From Ruficoccus amylovorans (lineage in GTDB: Bacteria > Verrucomicrobiota > Verrucomicrobiia > Opitutales > Cerasicoccaceae), in assembly GCF_014230085.1 (NCBI RefSeq), contig NZ_JACHVB010000013.1:1-64000 (forward strand): a DNA stretch of 64,000 bases. The letters run 5' to 3'. The translations under genes were made by a program, and so were the position numbers. The notes under the pieces were generated by a model. The model was given only the letters and a program-made list of their open reading frames with translations, was not told where the DNA came from and made no database searches. Below are positions 45,069 through 55,305 of the stretch, one piece after another (the first letter of the stretch is position 1; every line of letters starts with the position of its first letter).

Positions 45069-46369
45069 GACTCAAGGCGTATCTTGAGCGAACGGCTGTG
45101 CGCGTCAAGCTGCTCCATCTCGCCGAAGGCCTCGACCGTCGGCCAGGCCTTGGCCCCGCTGCGCTGGTCGTAGCAGACGATGCTCGTGCGCCGCATGAAA
45201 TCCCAAACCTGGAGACCGCTGAAGAAACGGCCCGTGCGGTCGGTCGGCAGGGTGTGGCTCGGCCCGGCCACGAAGTCGCCCAGCACGGTCGGTGTGTACC
45301 CGCCCAGGAGCATGGCCCCTGCCGTGGTGATCGAGCGGATCAGCTTGCGTTCCTTGCCCTTCTCCACCTGGAGTTCCAGGTGCTCGGGGGCGATGAGGTT
45401 GGCAGCCTCGGCGGCCTGCTCCAGCGAGCTGACCTTGACCGCCGTGTAGTGCTTTTTCAATACGGCCTTGATCTTCTCGGCGTGCGAAAGCGAAACGACC
45501 TGTTTCTTCATCTCGGTCTCAACGGCGTTGATAACCTTTTCCGAGGTCGAGACGAGGTAAACCTTTTCCTTGCCCGTGCCGTGCTCGGCCTGGGCCAGCA
45601 GGTCAGAAGCGATAAAGGCCGGGTTGGCGGAGGCGTCGGCCACGACCAGGATCTCGCTCGGGCCGGGTAGCAGGTCCACCCCGACCTGCCCAAAAAGCTG
45701 GCGCTTGGCCTCCATCACGTAGGCATTGCCGGGGCCGTAAACCTTATCCACGCGCGGGATGGTCTTCGTGCCGAAGGCCATCGCGGCCATCGCCTGGACG
45801 CCGCCGACCTTGTAAACTTCCTTCACCCCGCAGTAGTGCAGCGCGGCCAGCAGGCCAGGGTTCACCGAACCATCGGCCTGAGGCGGTGTACACACGACCA
45901 TATTCGGGACACCCGCGAGCTTGGCGGGGATGGCCGACATGATGACAGTCGAGACCAGCGGCACCTGCCCGCCGGGGATGTAGAGACCGGCCCGCTCAAT
46001 CGGGTAAAACTCCTCCCCCACGGTGGCGCCGTGGCGGTTCTTGGCGCGCCAGGCTTTGGGCAGCGTGCGCCGGTGGAAATCGCTCACCCCGGCGATGGAC
46101 TCGCGGATGGCCTTGCGGCGGGCGGGTGTCAGGGTCTTTGGCGCGGCCTTGATTTCTGCGGGGTCAACTCGCAGCTCGGACGCCTTAAGCTGCGCCCGGT
46201 CGAACTTCTCGGTGTAGCGCAGCACGGCCTTGTCGCCCAGCTTGCTGACGGCGTCGAGGATCTCGCGGACCGTGGAGGCGACGGAGGTGTCGCTGAGCGC
46301 CTTTTCGCGCTCCTTGATCAGCCGGGCCGGAACCCCCGGCGCGTCATAGTTAAGAAATTTTCCTGCCAT
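45065..46369 (-). CDS. hisD: Histidinol dehydrogenase
   Basis: This 434-residue zinc enzyme catalyses the last two steps of histidine synthesis. Motifs: VPLVSTVIMSAIPAKLAGV, GPGNAYVMEAKRQLFG, DLLPGPSEILVVADASANP, AQAEHGTGKEKVYLV and IAPEHLELQ. Length is standard. Its ATG overlaps the stop of the upstream LolA-like gene by one base, suggesting a common transcript. Confidence 0.96.
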   Translation of the reverse strand: MAGKFLNYDAPGVPARLIKEREKALSDTSVASTVREILDAVSKLGDKAVLRYTEKFDRAQLKASELRVDPAEIKAAPKTLTPARRKAIRESIAGVSDFHRRTLPKAWRAKNRHGATVGEEFYPIERAGLYIPGGQVPLVSTVIMSAIPAKLAGVPNMVVCTPPQADGSVNPGLLAALHYCGVKEVYKVGGVQAMAAMAFGTKTIPRVDKVYGPGNAYVMEAKRQLFGQVGVDLLPGPSEILVVADASANPAFIASDLLAQAEHGTGKEKVYLVSTSEKVINAVETEMKKQVVSLSHAEKIKAVLKKHYTAVKVSSLEQAAEAANLIAPEHLELQVEKGKERKLIRSITTAGAMLLGGYTPTVLGDFVAGPSHTLPTDRTGRFFSGLQVWDFMRRTSIVCYDQRSGAKAWPTVEAFGEMEQLDAHSRSLKIRLES

Positions 46370-47112
46370 TAGGGCTTCAGTGAAGCGGGTATGGCGGGAA
46401 AATCAAAGATAGAATCATCAACCGGCTCGTTTATCAGAATCTTTTCAAAGACCACCGAGCGAATCAAATCCCCCTCCTCGTCGTAGGTATCGACTTTTCT
46501 CGGGAAAACAATGCCGTCCACGGTTACGCTGTCGCTCTCGATCATCTCCTGATTGCTCTCGCCGTTGATAGTGGAGACGAGCTCGTAGTTGTCCTTGGCA
46601 AAGTAGCGGATATAGAACAGGCCGCAGGCGTAGGAGAAGCGGATCTTGTAGCAATCCCGCCCCCGCACCTGCTGCGTGCCCTCAAGTGTGATCTCACCGC
46701 CTGTGCGGTGGAACGGCCCCTCGAAGAAGTACAGGTTTTCGGCCGCGTTGGCCAGCAGTCGGCGCACGCGGTTGGAGTCGAGTACGATAACTCCGCTCTT
46801 GAATTTGTCCTCTTTGTTGACGATTTCGACAAAGCCCTCGAAACCGTTGACGCCAGTCGAACGCTTCAGGGTGGGCGAATCGACGACCAACAGTTGCTTG
46901 TCCGGCTTCTTGAAAGTCAGCACGAGCGAGTCCTGCGCTTCGCCATCGGGACCATAAACCCGCCCCTCGTAGCGCAGCGTCTGCACCGCCTCCAGCTTCT
47001 TCTCCGGCCCGAGCCGCTCACGCGCCTTGGTTAGAATATTTTCCACCTCGCCCCCGAAAGCGGCTGAGGTGAATACGAAGGCAAAAATGAGGAGGGTATG
47101 GTAACGGGTCAT
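46369..47112 (-). CDS. Exported LolA-like protein of unknown function
   Basis: A 247-residue protein with a signal peptide (LLIFAFVFTSAAFG, cleavage near residue 20). It has a LolA-like beta pattern: VQTLRYEGRVYGPDGEAQDS, then LVLTFKKPDKQLLVVDSPTL, later YFFEGPFHRTGGEITLEG, and a C-terminal FPRKVDTYDEEGDLIRSVVF. Such folds bind lipid or lipoprotein in the periplasm. It ends in a one-base overlap with hisD, so it is at the head of the his gene row. Confidence 0.65.
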   Translation of the reverse strand: MTRYHTLLIFAFVFTSAAFGGEVENILTKARERLGPEKKLEAVQTLRYEGRVYGPDGEAQDSLVLTFKKPDKQLLVVDSPTLKRSTGVNGFEGFVEIVNKEDKFKSGVIVLDSNRVRRLLANAAENLYFFEGPFHRTGGEITLEGTQQVRGRDCYKIRFSYACGLFYIRYFAKDNYELVSTINGESNQEMIESDSVTVDGIVFPRKVDTYDEEGDLIRSVVFEKILINEPVDDSIFDFPAIPASLKP

Positions 47113-47149
47113 GGTGAATTCAATCCAATAGGCCTATACTGACAATGTG

Positions 47150-47181
47150 TGAAACAAAAAGTGCCCTCCGTTTTACCGGAG
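47150..47181 (-). terminator. Probable terminator after guaA
   Basis: On the minus strand CTCCG-GTAAAA-CGGAG (47181-47166) is followed by GGCACTTTTTG. The stem is short and the T run is 5 bases away, so it is only a moderate match. It lies 11 bases after the guaA stop. Confidence 0.5.
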
Positions 47182-47191
47182 CAGCCCCTTC

Positions 47192-48730
<1,539 letters not shown>

Positions 48731-48744
48731 GGATGCTTCTTAAC

Positions 48745-48978
48745 TCAGAATTTCAATTTGGCGTTTTCAAACCCGCAATGCGGGCAGCGAGAGACTTCGC
48801 GCGTGCCGCGCTCCGAGTAGAGCGTGCCACACTTGATACAATGAAAGGTATGCCGGACGCGAATGCGCTCGTATAGCCGAACATCCCGGCGGTCGTAGTA
48901 GAACCACAGGCCGAGGATGACCGCCATGCCAGCGCTGACGTAGAGAAATGTGAATACAGAGAAATCAATGTCGATCAC
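48745..48978 (-). CDS. Membrane-anchored zinc-ribbon protein
   Basis: A 77-residue protein with one N-terminal membrane helix (FTFLYVSAGMAVILGLWFYY, about residues 8-27) and a C-terminal zinc ribbon with two Cys pairs (CIKCGTLY and CPHCGF). The start is GTG at 48978. The function is unknown. It sits between the ribosomal operon terminator and guaA, where zinc ribbons could serve in redox or protein contact. Confidence 0.7.
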   Translation of the reverse strand: MIDIDFSVFTFLYVSAGMAVILGLWFYYDRRDVRLYERIRVRHTFHCIKCGTLYSERGTREVSRCPHCGFENAKLKF

Positions 48979-48984
48979 GTCCGG

Positions 48985-49025
48985 CTAAAAGCAAAGCGAC
49001 GCGCTCCGGCAGGGAGGCGCGTCGC
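48985..49025 (-). terminator. Terminator at the end of the ribosomal operon
   Basis: GCGACGCGC (48996-49004) and GCGCGTCGC (49017-49025) form a perfect 9-bp stem. On the minus strand it is followed by TTTGCTTTTAG. It begins 36 bases after the rplQ stop, marking the end of the S10-spc-alpha transcript. Confidence 0.75.
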
Positions 49026-49060
49026 AGTGGAAAGGTTTCATGCCCGGCACGAAAGCGGCG

Positions 49061-49618
49061 TTACTTCTTTTCCTCGCTGTCTTCGGCTTTGGCTTCGGCA
49101 GCTTCGGCCTCTTCGGCAGGAGCCTCCTCAACGGCGGCTTCTTCGGCCTTGGCTTCCTTGGCGGCAGCCTTCTTGCCCTTGGCAGGCGCCTTCTTGGCAC
49201 CGCTCTTGCGCTTGGACTTCTTGGCGTAGCCCTCGTCGTCAGCGGCGATCAGCTCAATCAGGGCCATGTCGGCGGCGTCACCGATACGGGGGATGAGCTT
49301 ATAGATGCGGATGTAGCCGCCGTTGCGGCTGGCGAATTCGCTGGCGCGCTCGTCGAAGAGCTTCTTGACAGCGTCCACGTCGCGGATGCGAGCGATGGCC
49401 AGGCGGCGGTAGTGAAGCTTACGGGCCGGATCTTCGGTGGCGGCTGCTTTGCAGGCCAGCGTGATCAGCTTTTCGGCGAAGGGGCGCAGGGCCTTGGCCT
49501 TGGACAAGGTCGTCTTGATGCGGCCGTGCGTGAACAGAGCCGTCGCGAGATTTGCCATGAGCGCGCTGCGGTGGGCCGTTTTGACCCCGAGGACGTGCCG
49601 GTGTTTGTTATGGCGCAT
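49061..49618 (-). CDS. rplQ: Ribosomal protein L17 with long acidic/basic tail
   Basis: 185 residues. The first 120 match L17 ([20 protein letters not shown], then [20 protein letters not shown]). About 62 further residues form a low-complexity Ala/Lys/Glu tail ([20 protein letters not shown] and then Glu-rich [10 protein letters not shown]). It is the last gene of the operon, directly after rpoA, and is followed by a terminator. Confidence 0.95.
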   Translation of the reverse strand: MRHNKHRHVLGVKTAHRSALMANLATALFTHGRIKTTLSKAKALRPFAEKLITLACKAAATEDPARKLHYRRLAIARIRDVDAVKKLFDERASEFASRNGGYIRIYKLIPRIGDAADMALIELIAADDEGYAKKSKRKSGAKKAPAKGKKAAAKEAKAEEAAVEEAPAEEAEAAEAKAEDSEEKK

Positions 49619-49641
49619 GACTTAAAGATGTATGAGTAAGG

Positions 49642-50697
49642 TTATTCGCTGATGGTTTTTTCCAGAAGACGCTCGTCGAGCTTCATCCCGAGGGACAGAC
49701 CGAGCTGCTCGAGCTTGGCCTTGATCTCGTTGAGGGACTTCTTACCGAAATTACGGTACTTGAGCATTTCCTGCTCGGTCTTCATTGCCAGTTCGCCGAC
49801 GGTGGTGATGTTGGCGTTGTTCAGGCAATTAGCCGCACGAACGGAGAGCTCGATTTCGTTGACGCTCATGTTAAGCAGCTTGCGCAGGCGGTTCTGCTCT
49901 TCGCTGATCTGCTTGCTTTCGCTTTCGAACTCGACCCGCTCCTGGCTGACCTCGTCGAAGACGTCTAGGTGGTGACGCAGAATGGCTGCGGCTTCCTTGA
50001 GCGCGTCGTCCGGGCTGATGCGCCCATCGGTCTGCACTTCGAGGATGAGCCGGTCGTAGTCGGTCATCTGGCCCACACGGGTGTTTTCCACCGAGTACTT
50101 GACCAGGCGAACCGGGCTGAAAAGCGAGTCAATCGGAATCAGGCCGATGATCTGCTCTTCGCGCTTGTTTTCGTCGGCGGTGCAGAAACCGCGACCAACC
50201 TTGACTTCGATCTCGGCCAGGAAGCGGCGCTTCTTGTCGAGATGGCAAATGACGTGATCGGGATTGAGGACCTTGACGTTCGAGTCTTCACGGATGTCAC
50301 CGGCAGTGACGGGGCCTTCCTTGTCCACGTCAATAAGAAGGCGGGCGCCTTCGCGACGATGGCAAAGCAGGAGGACTTTCTTCAGGTTCAGGACGATGTC
50401 GGTGACATCTTCGACCACGCCGTCGATGCTCTGGAACTCGTGATCGACGCCGTCAATCTTGATGCTGCTGATGGCGGCACCTTCGATCGAGCTAAGCAGG
50501 ACGCGGCGAAGGGAGTTGCCGATGGTGTGCCCGTAGCCGGTTTCAAACGGCTCGGCGGTGAAGGCGGCATACGTGTCGGTGGCGGTGGCCTCATCCTTGA
50601 CCAGCCGCTTGGGAAGCTCAAACTTGCCCAGGCGTTTGAGCGAGTTGGCGGGAGCGGAATTCTGGTCGGCGACGGTGGCTTCTTCGACAGTGCTCAT
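49642..50697 (-). CDS. rpoA: RNA polymerase alpha subunit
   Basis: 351 residues. The N-terminal dimerisation domain has EPFETGYGHTIGNSLRRVLL and SIEGAAISSIKIDGVDHEF. The C-terminal domain (about 270-335) has ELSVRAANCLNNANITTVGE and KSLNEIKAKLEQLGLSLGM. About 20 extra residues precede the usual start. It is in the alpha operon between rpsD and rplQ, as in most bacteria. Confidence 0.97.
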   Translation of the reverse strand: MSTVEEATVADQNSAPANSLKRLGKFELPKRLVKDEATATDTYAAFTAEPFETGYGHTIGNSLRRVLLSSIEGAAISSIKIDGVDHEFQSIDGVVEDVTDIVLNLKKVLLLCHRREGARLLIDVDKEGPVTAGDIREDSNVKVLNPDHVICHLDKKRRFLAEIEVKVGRGFCTADENKREEQIIGLIPIDSLFSPVRLVKYSVENTRVGQMTDYDRLILEVQTDGRISPDDALKEAAAILRHHLDVFDEVSQERVEFESESKQISEEQNRLRKLLNMSVNEIELSVRAANCLNNANITTVGELAMKTEQEMLKYRNFGKKSLNEIKAKLEQLGLSLGMKLDERLLEKTISE

Positions 50698-50763
50698 AGG
50701 TATAAAGGAATGGGTGATTTTTTAAGGAGAAACAGCGGTAAACCGCACCAGTTACGGTACGGT

Positions 50764-51372
50764 TTAGCGGCTGTAGAACTCAACGATGACCTGCAGGTTG
50801 ATGCCCTGCTCCATCTCCTCGGCGACGGGGAGGCGGTTGGCCGTGGCGCGAAGCGCGTCGTGGTCGAGAGCGAGCCAAGCCGGGATCGTGCGGTACTGGC
50901 TGTCTTCCAGATTGCGGGTGGCAAGCTGGCGCGAAGAAGTACGGTCGCGCACTTCGATGATGTCGCCCGGCTTCACTTCGTAGCTGGCGATGTCAACCTT
51001 GTGGCCGTTGACCTGAATGTGACCGTGGCAGACGAACTGACGGGCAGCCTGGCGTGAACGGGCCAGCCCAAGCTGGTAGATCACATTGTCGAGGCGCGTT
51101 TCGAGCAGTTGGAGGAAAATTTCACCGGTCACACCGCGCTGGGCCTTGGCCTTGTCGAAGGTGCGGCGGAACTGCTTTTCCGTCAGGCCGTACATGTAGC
51201 GCAACTTCTGCTTTTCGTTCAGACCGGTCGAAAAGTCCGAGGTCTTGCGGCGCAGGCGCGGGCCGTGGATGCCGGGAGGGTGCGGCTTGCGTTCGAACGC
51301 CTTGCTGGGCGCGAAGATCGCCTGACCGAAGCGGCGATTGATGCGGGTGGTAGGTCCGGTATAACGAGCCAT
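50764..51372 (-). CDS. rpsD: Ribosomal protein S4
   Basis: 202 residues, normal length. The S4 domain has LETRLDNVIYQLGLARSRQA and ARQFVCHGHIQVNGHKVDI. The N-terminal zinc-type cysteines are absent (C- form), typical of many bacteria. In the alpha operon it is placed between rpsK and rpoA. Confidence 0.97.
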   Translation of the reverse strand: MARYTGPTTRINRRFGQAIFAPSKAFERKPHPPGIHGPRLRRKTSDFSTGLNEKQKLRYMYGLTEKQFRRTFDKAKAQRGVTGEIFLQLLETRLDNVIYQLGLARSRQAARQFVCHGHIQVNGHKVDIASYEVKPGDIIEVRDRTSSRQLATRNLEDSQYRTIPAWLALDHDALRATANRLPVAEEMEQGINLQVIVEFYSR

Positions 51373-51452
51373 GTGGTGTAATCTATCTGATTGGCAGTCG
51401 GGTTAAGCCCGCCGGCTTGCCATCCCCGGCGGAAAGTGTGAAAAGAAATGAA

Positions 51453-51992
51453 TTAGACGCGGCGACGCTTCGGAGCGCGGCAACCGTTGTGGGGGATCGG
51501 GGTCACGTCAACAATGGTGAGGACGTTCAGCCCGAGGGACTGGAGAGCTCGGATGGCCGAGTCGCGGCCCATGCCGGGACCCTTGACCTTGACGGTCACT
51601 TCCTTCAGTCCGTGCGACATAGCGACGCGGCCGGCGTCCTGCGTCACGACCTGAGCGGCGTAAGCGGTGGACTTACGGGAGCCGCGGAAGTTGCACTTGC
51701 CTGAGCTGGACCAGGAGATCACGTTACCGGCGCCGTCGGAGAAGGTCACCTTCGTGTTGTTGAAGGTAGCCAGGATGTGGCAGACACCGCTGTGGATGTT
51801 CTTGCTGCCCTTGGCCTTGCGGATTTTGATATCACCGAGGCCTTCGCTCAGGAGATCCTGGGCGGTCGGCTGCGAGGACTTGGATTCCTCGACCTTGGCG
51901 GCTTCGGTTTCAGCAGCCTCAGGCTTGGAGGCTTCCGCCTGTTGGGAGACTTCTTCCGCCGCGGCGGCCTTTTTGTTTTCTTCTTCGCTCAT
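51453..51992 (-). CDS. rpsK: Ribosomal protein S11 with acidic N-terminal extension
   Basis: 179 residues against about 129 usual. The conserved part begins near [20 protein letters not shown] and ends in [12 protein letters not shown]. About 52 residues precede it, rich in Glu, Ala and Lys ([20 protein letters not shown]). The ATG at 51992 is 16 bases after rpsM. The extension is part of the only plausible frame start. Confidence 0.95.
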   Translation of the reverse strand: MSEEENKKAAAAEEVSQQAEASKPEAAETEAAKVEESKSSQPTAQDLLSEGLGDIKIRKAKGSKNIHSGVCHILATFNNTKVTFSDGAGNVISWSSSGKCNFRGSRKSTAYAAQVVTQDAGRVAMSHGLKEVTVKVKGPGMGRDSAIRALQSLGLNVLTIVDVTPIPHNGCRAPKRRRV

Positions 51993-52008
51993 GGATGGAC
52001 CAGAAAAG

Positions 52009-52383
52009 TTATTTCTTCTTAATCACGCCAACGGTGCGGCGGGCGCCCTTACGGGTACGGGCGTTGGTTTGGGTACGCTGGCCACGGACAGGCAGACCGC
52101 GCTGGTGGCGGATGCCGCGGTAGCAGCGGATGGCCTGGAGGCGCTTCAGGTTGCCGGTGACTTCACGACGCAGGTCACCCTCGACCTTGAAGCCCTTCTG
52201 AGTGATGAGGTTGACGACCTTGTTAAGGTCTTCTTCGCTCAGCTCATGGGCGCGGACGTTCGGATCGATGCCGGCTTCCTCGCACAGCAGGCGGGCGCGA
52301 CGAGGGCCCACTCCATAAATGTATTGGAGTGAGTACTCGATCTTTTTGTTGGCAGGGATATCTACACCTAGTAAACGCGGCAT
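52009..52383 (-). CDS. rpsM: Ribosomal protein S13
   Basis: 124 residues, normal. Motifs: [20 protein letters not shown], then [19 protein letters not shown] and [12 protein letters not shown]. It lies 72 bases after the map stop. That gap is too short for infA or rpmJ, which usually stand here. Confidence 0.97.
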   Translation of the reverse strand: MPRLLGVDIPANKKIEYSLQYIYGVGPRRARLLCEEAGIDPNVRAHELSEEDLNKVVNLITQKGFKVEGDLRREVTGNLKRLQAIRCYRGIRHQRGLPVRGQRTQTNARTRKGARRTVGVIKKK

Positions 52384-52455
52384 AAAATGCTAAAGTTGAT
52401 GGATCCTGGAATTTGGGAAAACGGGAAGACTAACAAAAATTTCCGGATTGCAAAG

Positions 52456-53244
52456 TTATTTTTTCGGAATTGTTAAGATTTCCGGTTCGTTTTCAGTGAT
52501 GAGCACGGTGTGCTCGTAGTGAGCAGCCGGTTCGCCGTCCTTGGTGAGGGCGGTCCAGCCGTTATTGGACATACGGATGGCGGGCTTGCCGGCGTTGACC
52601 ATTGGCTCTATGGCCAGAGTCATGCCGGGGCGCAGACGCTCTCCGGTGTTGCGGCGTCCGTAGTTCGGAATCTGAGGCTCCTCATGCATGCCGGTACCGA
52701 CGCCGTGGCCGACAAAGTCGCGCACCACCGAATACCCCTGTCCCTCGACGTAGCGTTGGACGGCGTTGGAAATGTCCCCCACCCGCTTGCCGGGCCGGGC
52801 CATTTCCAAGCCCTTGTAAAAGGACTCTTCGGTTGTGCGCACGAGGCGCTTCATTTCGTCGCTCCCCTCCCCCACGATGACCGTGCGGGCGTTGTCACCG
52901 ATCCAGCCGTTGAAACGGACGACAACATCGACGGTGATGTTGTCCCCCTCGGCCAGAACGGTTTTGAGCGATCCGATGCCATGCACCACCTCGTCGTTAA
53001 CCGACAGGCAGGTGTAGGCGGGAAAAACTTTGTGCCCGAGCGTGTAGTTGTAGCACGCACTCTCGGCACCCATCTCATCCATCAGGCGACGGCCTTCCTG
53101 GTCGAGATCGTAGGTGTTGACGCCGGGTTTGACCAACTGACAGAGCTTGTCCAGCACCGTGGCGGCTACGGCACAGACCTCGCGCATGGCGAGAATCTCG
53201 GCCGCGGTCTTCACGGGGGGCTGGTATCCGGCTCGGCGCAACAT
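52456..53244 (-). CDS. map: Methionine aminopeptidase, type I
   Basis: 262 residues. This enzyme removes the start Met from proteins. Metal ligands: two Asp in FNGWIGDNARTV and upstream, H in DFVGHGVGTGMHEEP, E in LAIEPMVN and E in the HYEHTVLITENEPE end. It lies 6 bases after secY in the spc operon, a frequent position. Confidence 0.96.
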   Translation of the reverse strand: MLRRAGYQPPVKTAAEILAMREVCAVAATVLDKLCQLVKPGVNTYDLDQEGRRLMDEMGAESACYNYTLGHKVFPAYTCLSVNDEVVHGIGSLKTVLAEGDNITVDVVVRFNGWIGDNARTVIVGEGSDEMKRLVRTTEESFYKGLEMARPGKRVGDISNAVQRYVEGQGYSVVRDFVGHGVGTGMHEEPQIPNYGRRNTGERLRPGMTLAIEPMVNAGKPAIRMSNNGWTALTKDGEPAAHYEHTVLITENEPEILTIPKK

Positions 53245-53250
53245 GATAAA

Positions 53251-54753
53251 TTAGAGCGCCTGGGTACGCAGCACCCAGCACACAATACCGACCACGAAGA
53301 GTATGCCGAGCATGATCCAGAAGGTGCCCAGGTTCTTGAGTTCGGAGGAATCCACCATCTGGCGGGTGCGTGAGCTGGAGCGCGAACGGCTACGGCCCTT
53401 CTTGAGGAAGCCGTCGTAATGGCGCTGGAGCAAATAGGTTTCGACCTGACGCATGGTGTCGAGCATGACACCCACGGCGATCAGCGTACCGGTACCACCG
53501 AAGAACAGGGCGATGTCCTGCGGAATCCGCTGGGTCGCCATGATCAGGTTCGGGAACAGGGCGATCACGGTCAGGAAAATAGCACCGGCCAGGGTCAGGC
53601 GGGTCATGACGAAGTCGAGGAAGCGGGCCGTCGGCTCACCGGGGCGTACGCCGGGGATGTAGCCGCCGTTTTTCTTCAGGTCGTCGGCGATCTGGATCGG
53701 TTTGAACATGATCGAGACCCAGAAATAGCTAAAGCCCATGATCAGCACAGCCTCGGTGATGTAATACCCCACCCCGGTCATGCTGAAAGTGTTGGCCAGG
53801 TTTTCGAGAAAGGCGCTGTTGAAGACACCCGCCAGGCTGCTCAGGATTTGAGCCGGGAATAGCATGATGGCGCTGGCGAAGATGACCGGCATAACACCGG
53901 AGTAGTTCACCTTCAGCGGCAGGAACGAGCTTTGCCCGCCGAAGACCTTTCGGCCCACGACACGTTTGGCGTACTGGACCGGTATTTTTCGTACCGCCTG
54001 TGTGACGGCCACGATACCGGCTACTACGGCCACAAACAGGATAAGCATCAATACTGCCTTGGGCACACTCATACTGGCTTCGGCCCCGGCCTTCGCCGTG
54101 ACCAGACGCCAGGCCGACACCACCGCGCTCGGGAAGCGGGCCAGAATACCGATCGTGATCAGCAGTGAAATACCGTTGCCAATCCCGTTCTGGGTAATCT
54201 GTTCCCCGATCCACATCAGCAGAATGGTGCCGGCGGTCAGGAAGATCGTAGAGGTGATGAGGAACCAGGTCGGGTCGATCATCACAATCGCCCCCCACTG
54301 GTTGACATCGAAGCCCTGGAAAACGCGGTCCGGATAGCGGATCAGCGCGAGGTTCAGCAGCAGGCCCTGCACAACCGCGATACCAATAGTGAGGTAGCGG
54401 GTGTACTGGGTGATTTTTTGCCGCCCGATTTCGCCCTCCTGCTGGAGGCGGGCGAGGGTCGGAACCACCGCCGCCATCAACTGCAAGATGATCGACGCGC
54501 TAATGTACGGCATGATGCCCAGGGCAAACACGGCCCCGTTTAGCAGAGCGCCCCCCGTGAACATGTTATAAAGTCCCAAGACCCCGTCAGTGGCGGAGGC
54601 CTGGAACTCGAAGAAGTTCTGAAGCGGCTTCGGATTAAACCCGGGCAATGGAATGGCCGCGCCCACGCGGGCAACGAACACCATGCCGAAGGTGAAGAGA
54701 ATCCGGCTCCGCAGTTCGGGGATCTTTAAACAGTTGAGGAAAGCGTTAAGCAT
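53251..54753 (-). CDS. secY: Preprotein translocase subunit SecY with C-terminal extension
   Basis: 500 residues against about 435-450 usual. The ten membrane helices of SecY are present: PLPGFNPKPLQNFF near the plug, LGIMPYISASIILQLM, NGISLLITIGI, IPVQYAKR and GGYIPGVRPGEPT. After the usual end (RHYDGFLKKGRS) come about 47 more residues: a Ser/Arg-rich stretch (RSRSRSSSRTRQ), a linker, and a further hydrophobic helix (NLGTFWIMLGILFVVGIVCW). The ATG at 54753 fits the family. It lies between rplO and map. Confidence 0.95.
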   Translation of the reverse strand: MLNAFLNCLKIPELRSRILFTFGMVFVARVGAAIPLPGFNPKPLQNFFEFQASATDGVLGLYNMFTGGALLNGAVFALGIMPYISASIILQLMAAVVPTLARLQQEGEIGRQKITQYTRYLTIGIAVVQGLLLNLALIRYPDRVFQGFDVNQWGAIVMIDPTWFLITSTIFLTAGTILLMWIGEQITQNGIGNGISLLITIGILARFPSAVVSAWRLVTAKAGAEASMSVPKAVLMLILFVAVVAGIVAVTQAVRKIPVQYAKRVVGRKVFGGQSSFLPLKVNYSGVMPVIFASAIMLFPAQILSSLAGVFNSAFLENLANTFSMTGVGYYITEAVLIMGFSYFWVSIMFKPIQIADDLKKNGGYIPGVRPGEPTARFLDFVMTRLTLAGAIFLTVIALFPNLIMATQRIPQDIALFFGGTGTLIAVGVMLDTMRQVETYLLQRHYDGFLKKGRSRSRSSSRTRQMVDSSELKNLGTFWIMLGILFVVGIVCWVLRTQAL

Positions 54754-54798
54754 CGGTGCAGCAGTGTTGAGGTCACAGGCCGAAGGCCCGGAGGGAGT

Positions 54799-55272
54799 TT
54801 ACTCCCCCTTCGCAGGCGCTTCCTCGGCGGGCTGGGTCAGGATGACCTTGCCGCCGGCGGCTTCGATCTTCTGCTTGGCGCTTTCGGAGAACTTGTCCGC
54901 CGTCACCGTGATGGCGCGGGTCAGCTCACCGTGGCCAAGCACCTTGACCAGCTTCGACTTGCGGGCGACGATACCAGCCTTCTTCAGGCTTTCGACGGTG
55001 ATCTCGGTCGCGTCGAGCTTTTCGAGCACGCTGACGTTCACAGCTTCGTATTCCTTGCGGAACTTGTAGTTGTTGAAGCCGCGGTGCGGAAGCGTCCGGT
55101 ACAACGGGATCTGGCCACCCTCAAAACCGGGGCGAATGCTCGCGCCCGAACGGGCCTTTTGACCTTTTTGGCCACGACCGGAGGTCTTGCCCAGACCGGT
55201 GCCGGGGCCGATGCCCTTGCGCTTCTTGCGATGGGTAGCGCCGGGATTGTTGCTCAGGGAATGAAGTTTCAT
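54799..55272 (-). CDS. rplO: Ribosomal protein L15
   Basis: 157 residues. Motifs: MKLHSLSNNPGATHRKKRKG, GRGQKGQKARSGASIRPGFE, GGQIPLYRTLPHRGFNN and ITVTADKFSESAKQKIEAAG. It follows rpsE directly by 33 bases; rpmD (L30), usually between them, is not there. Confidence 0.96.
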   Translation of the reverse strand: MKLHSLSNNPGATHRKKRKGIGPGTGLGKTSGRGQKGQKARSGASIRPGFEGGQIPLYRTLPHRGFNNYKFRKEYEAVNVSVLEKLDATEITVESLKKAGIVARKSKLVKVLGHGELTRAITVTADKFSESAKQKIEAAGGKVILTQPAEEAPAKGE

Positions 55273-55305
55273 GATAAGGGATTTCCTCTCGTAGACGAAT
55301 GGATA

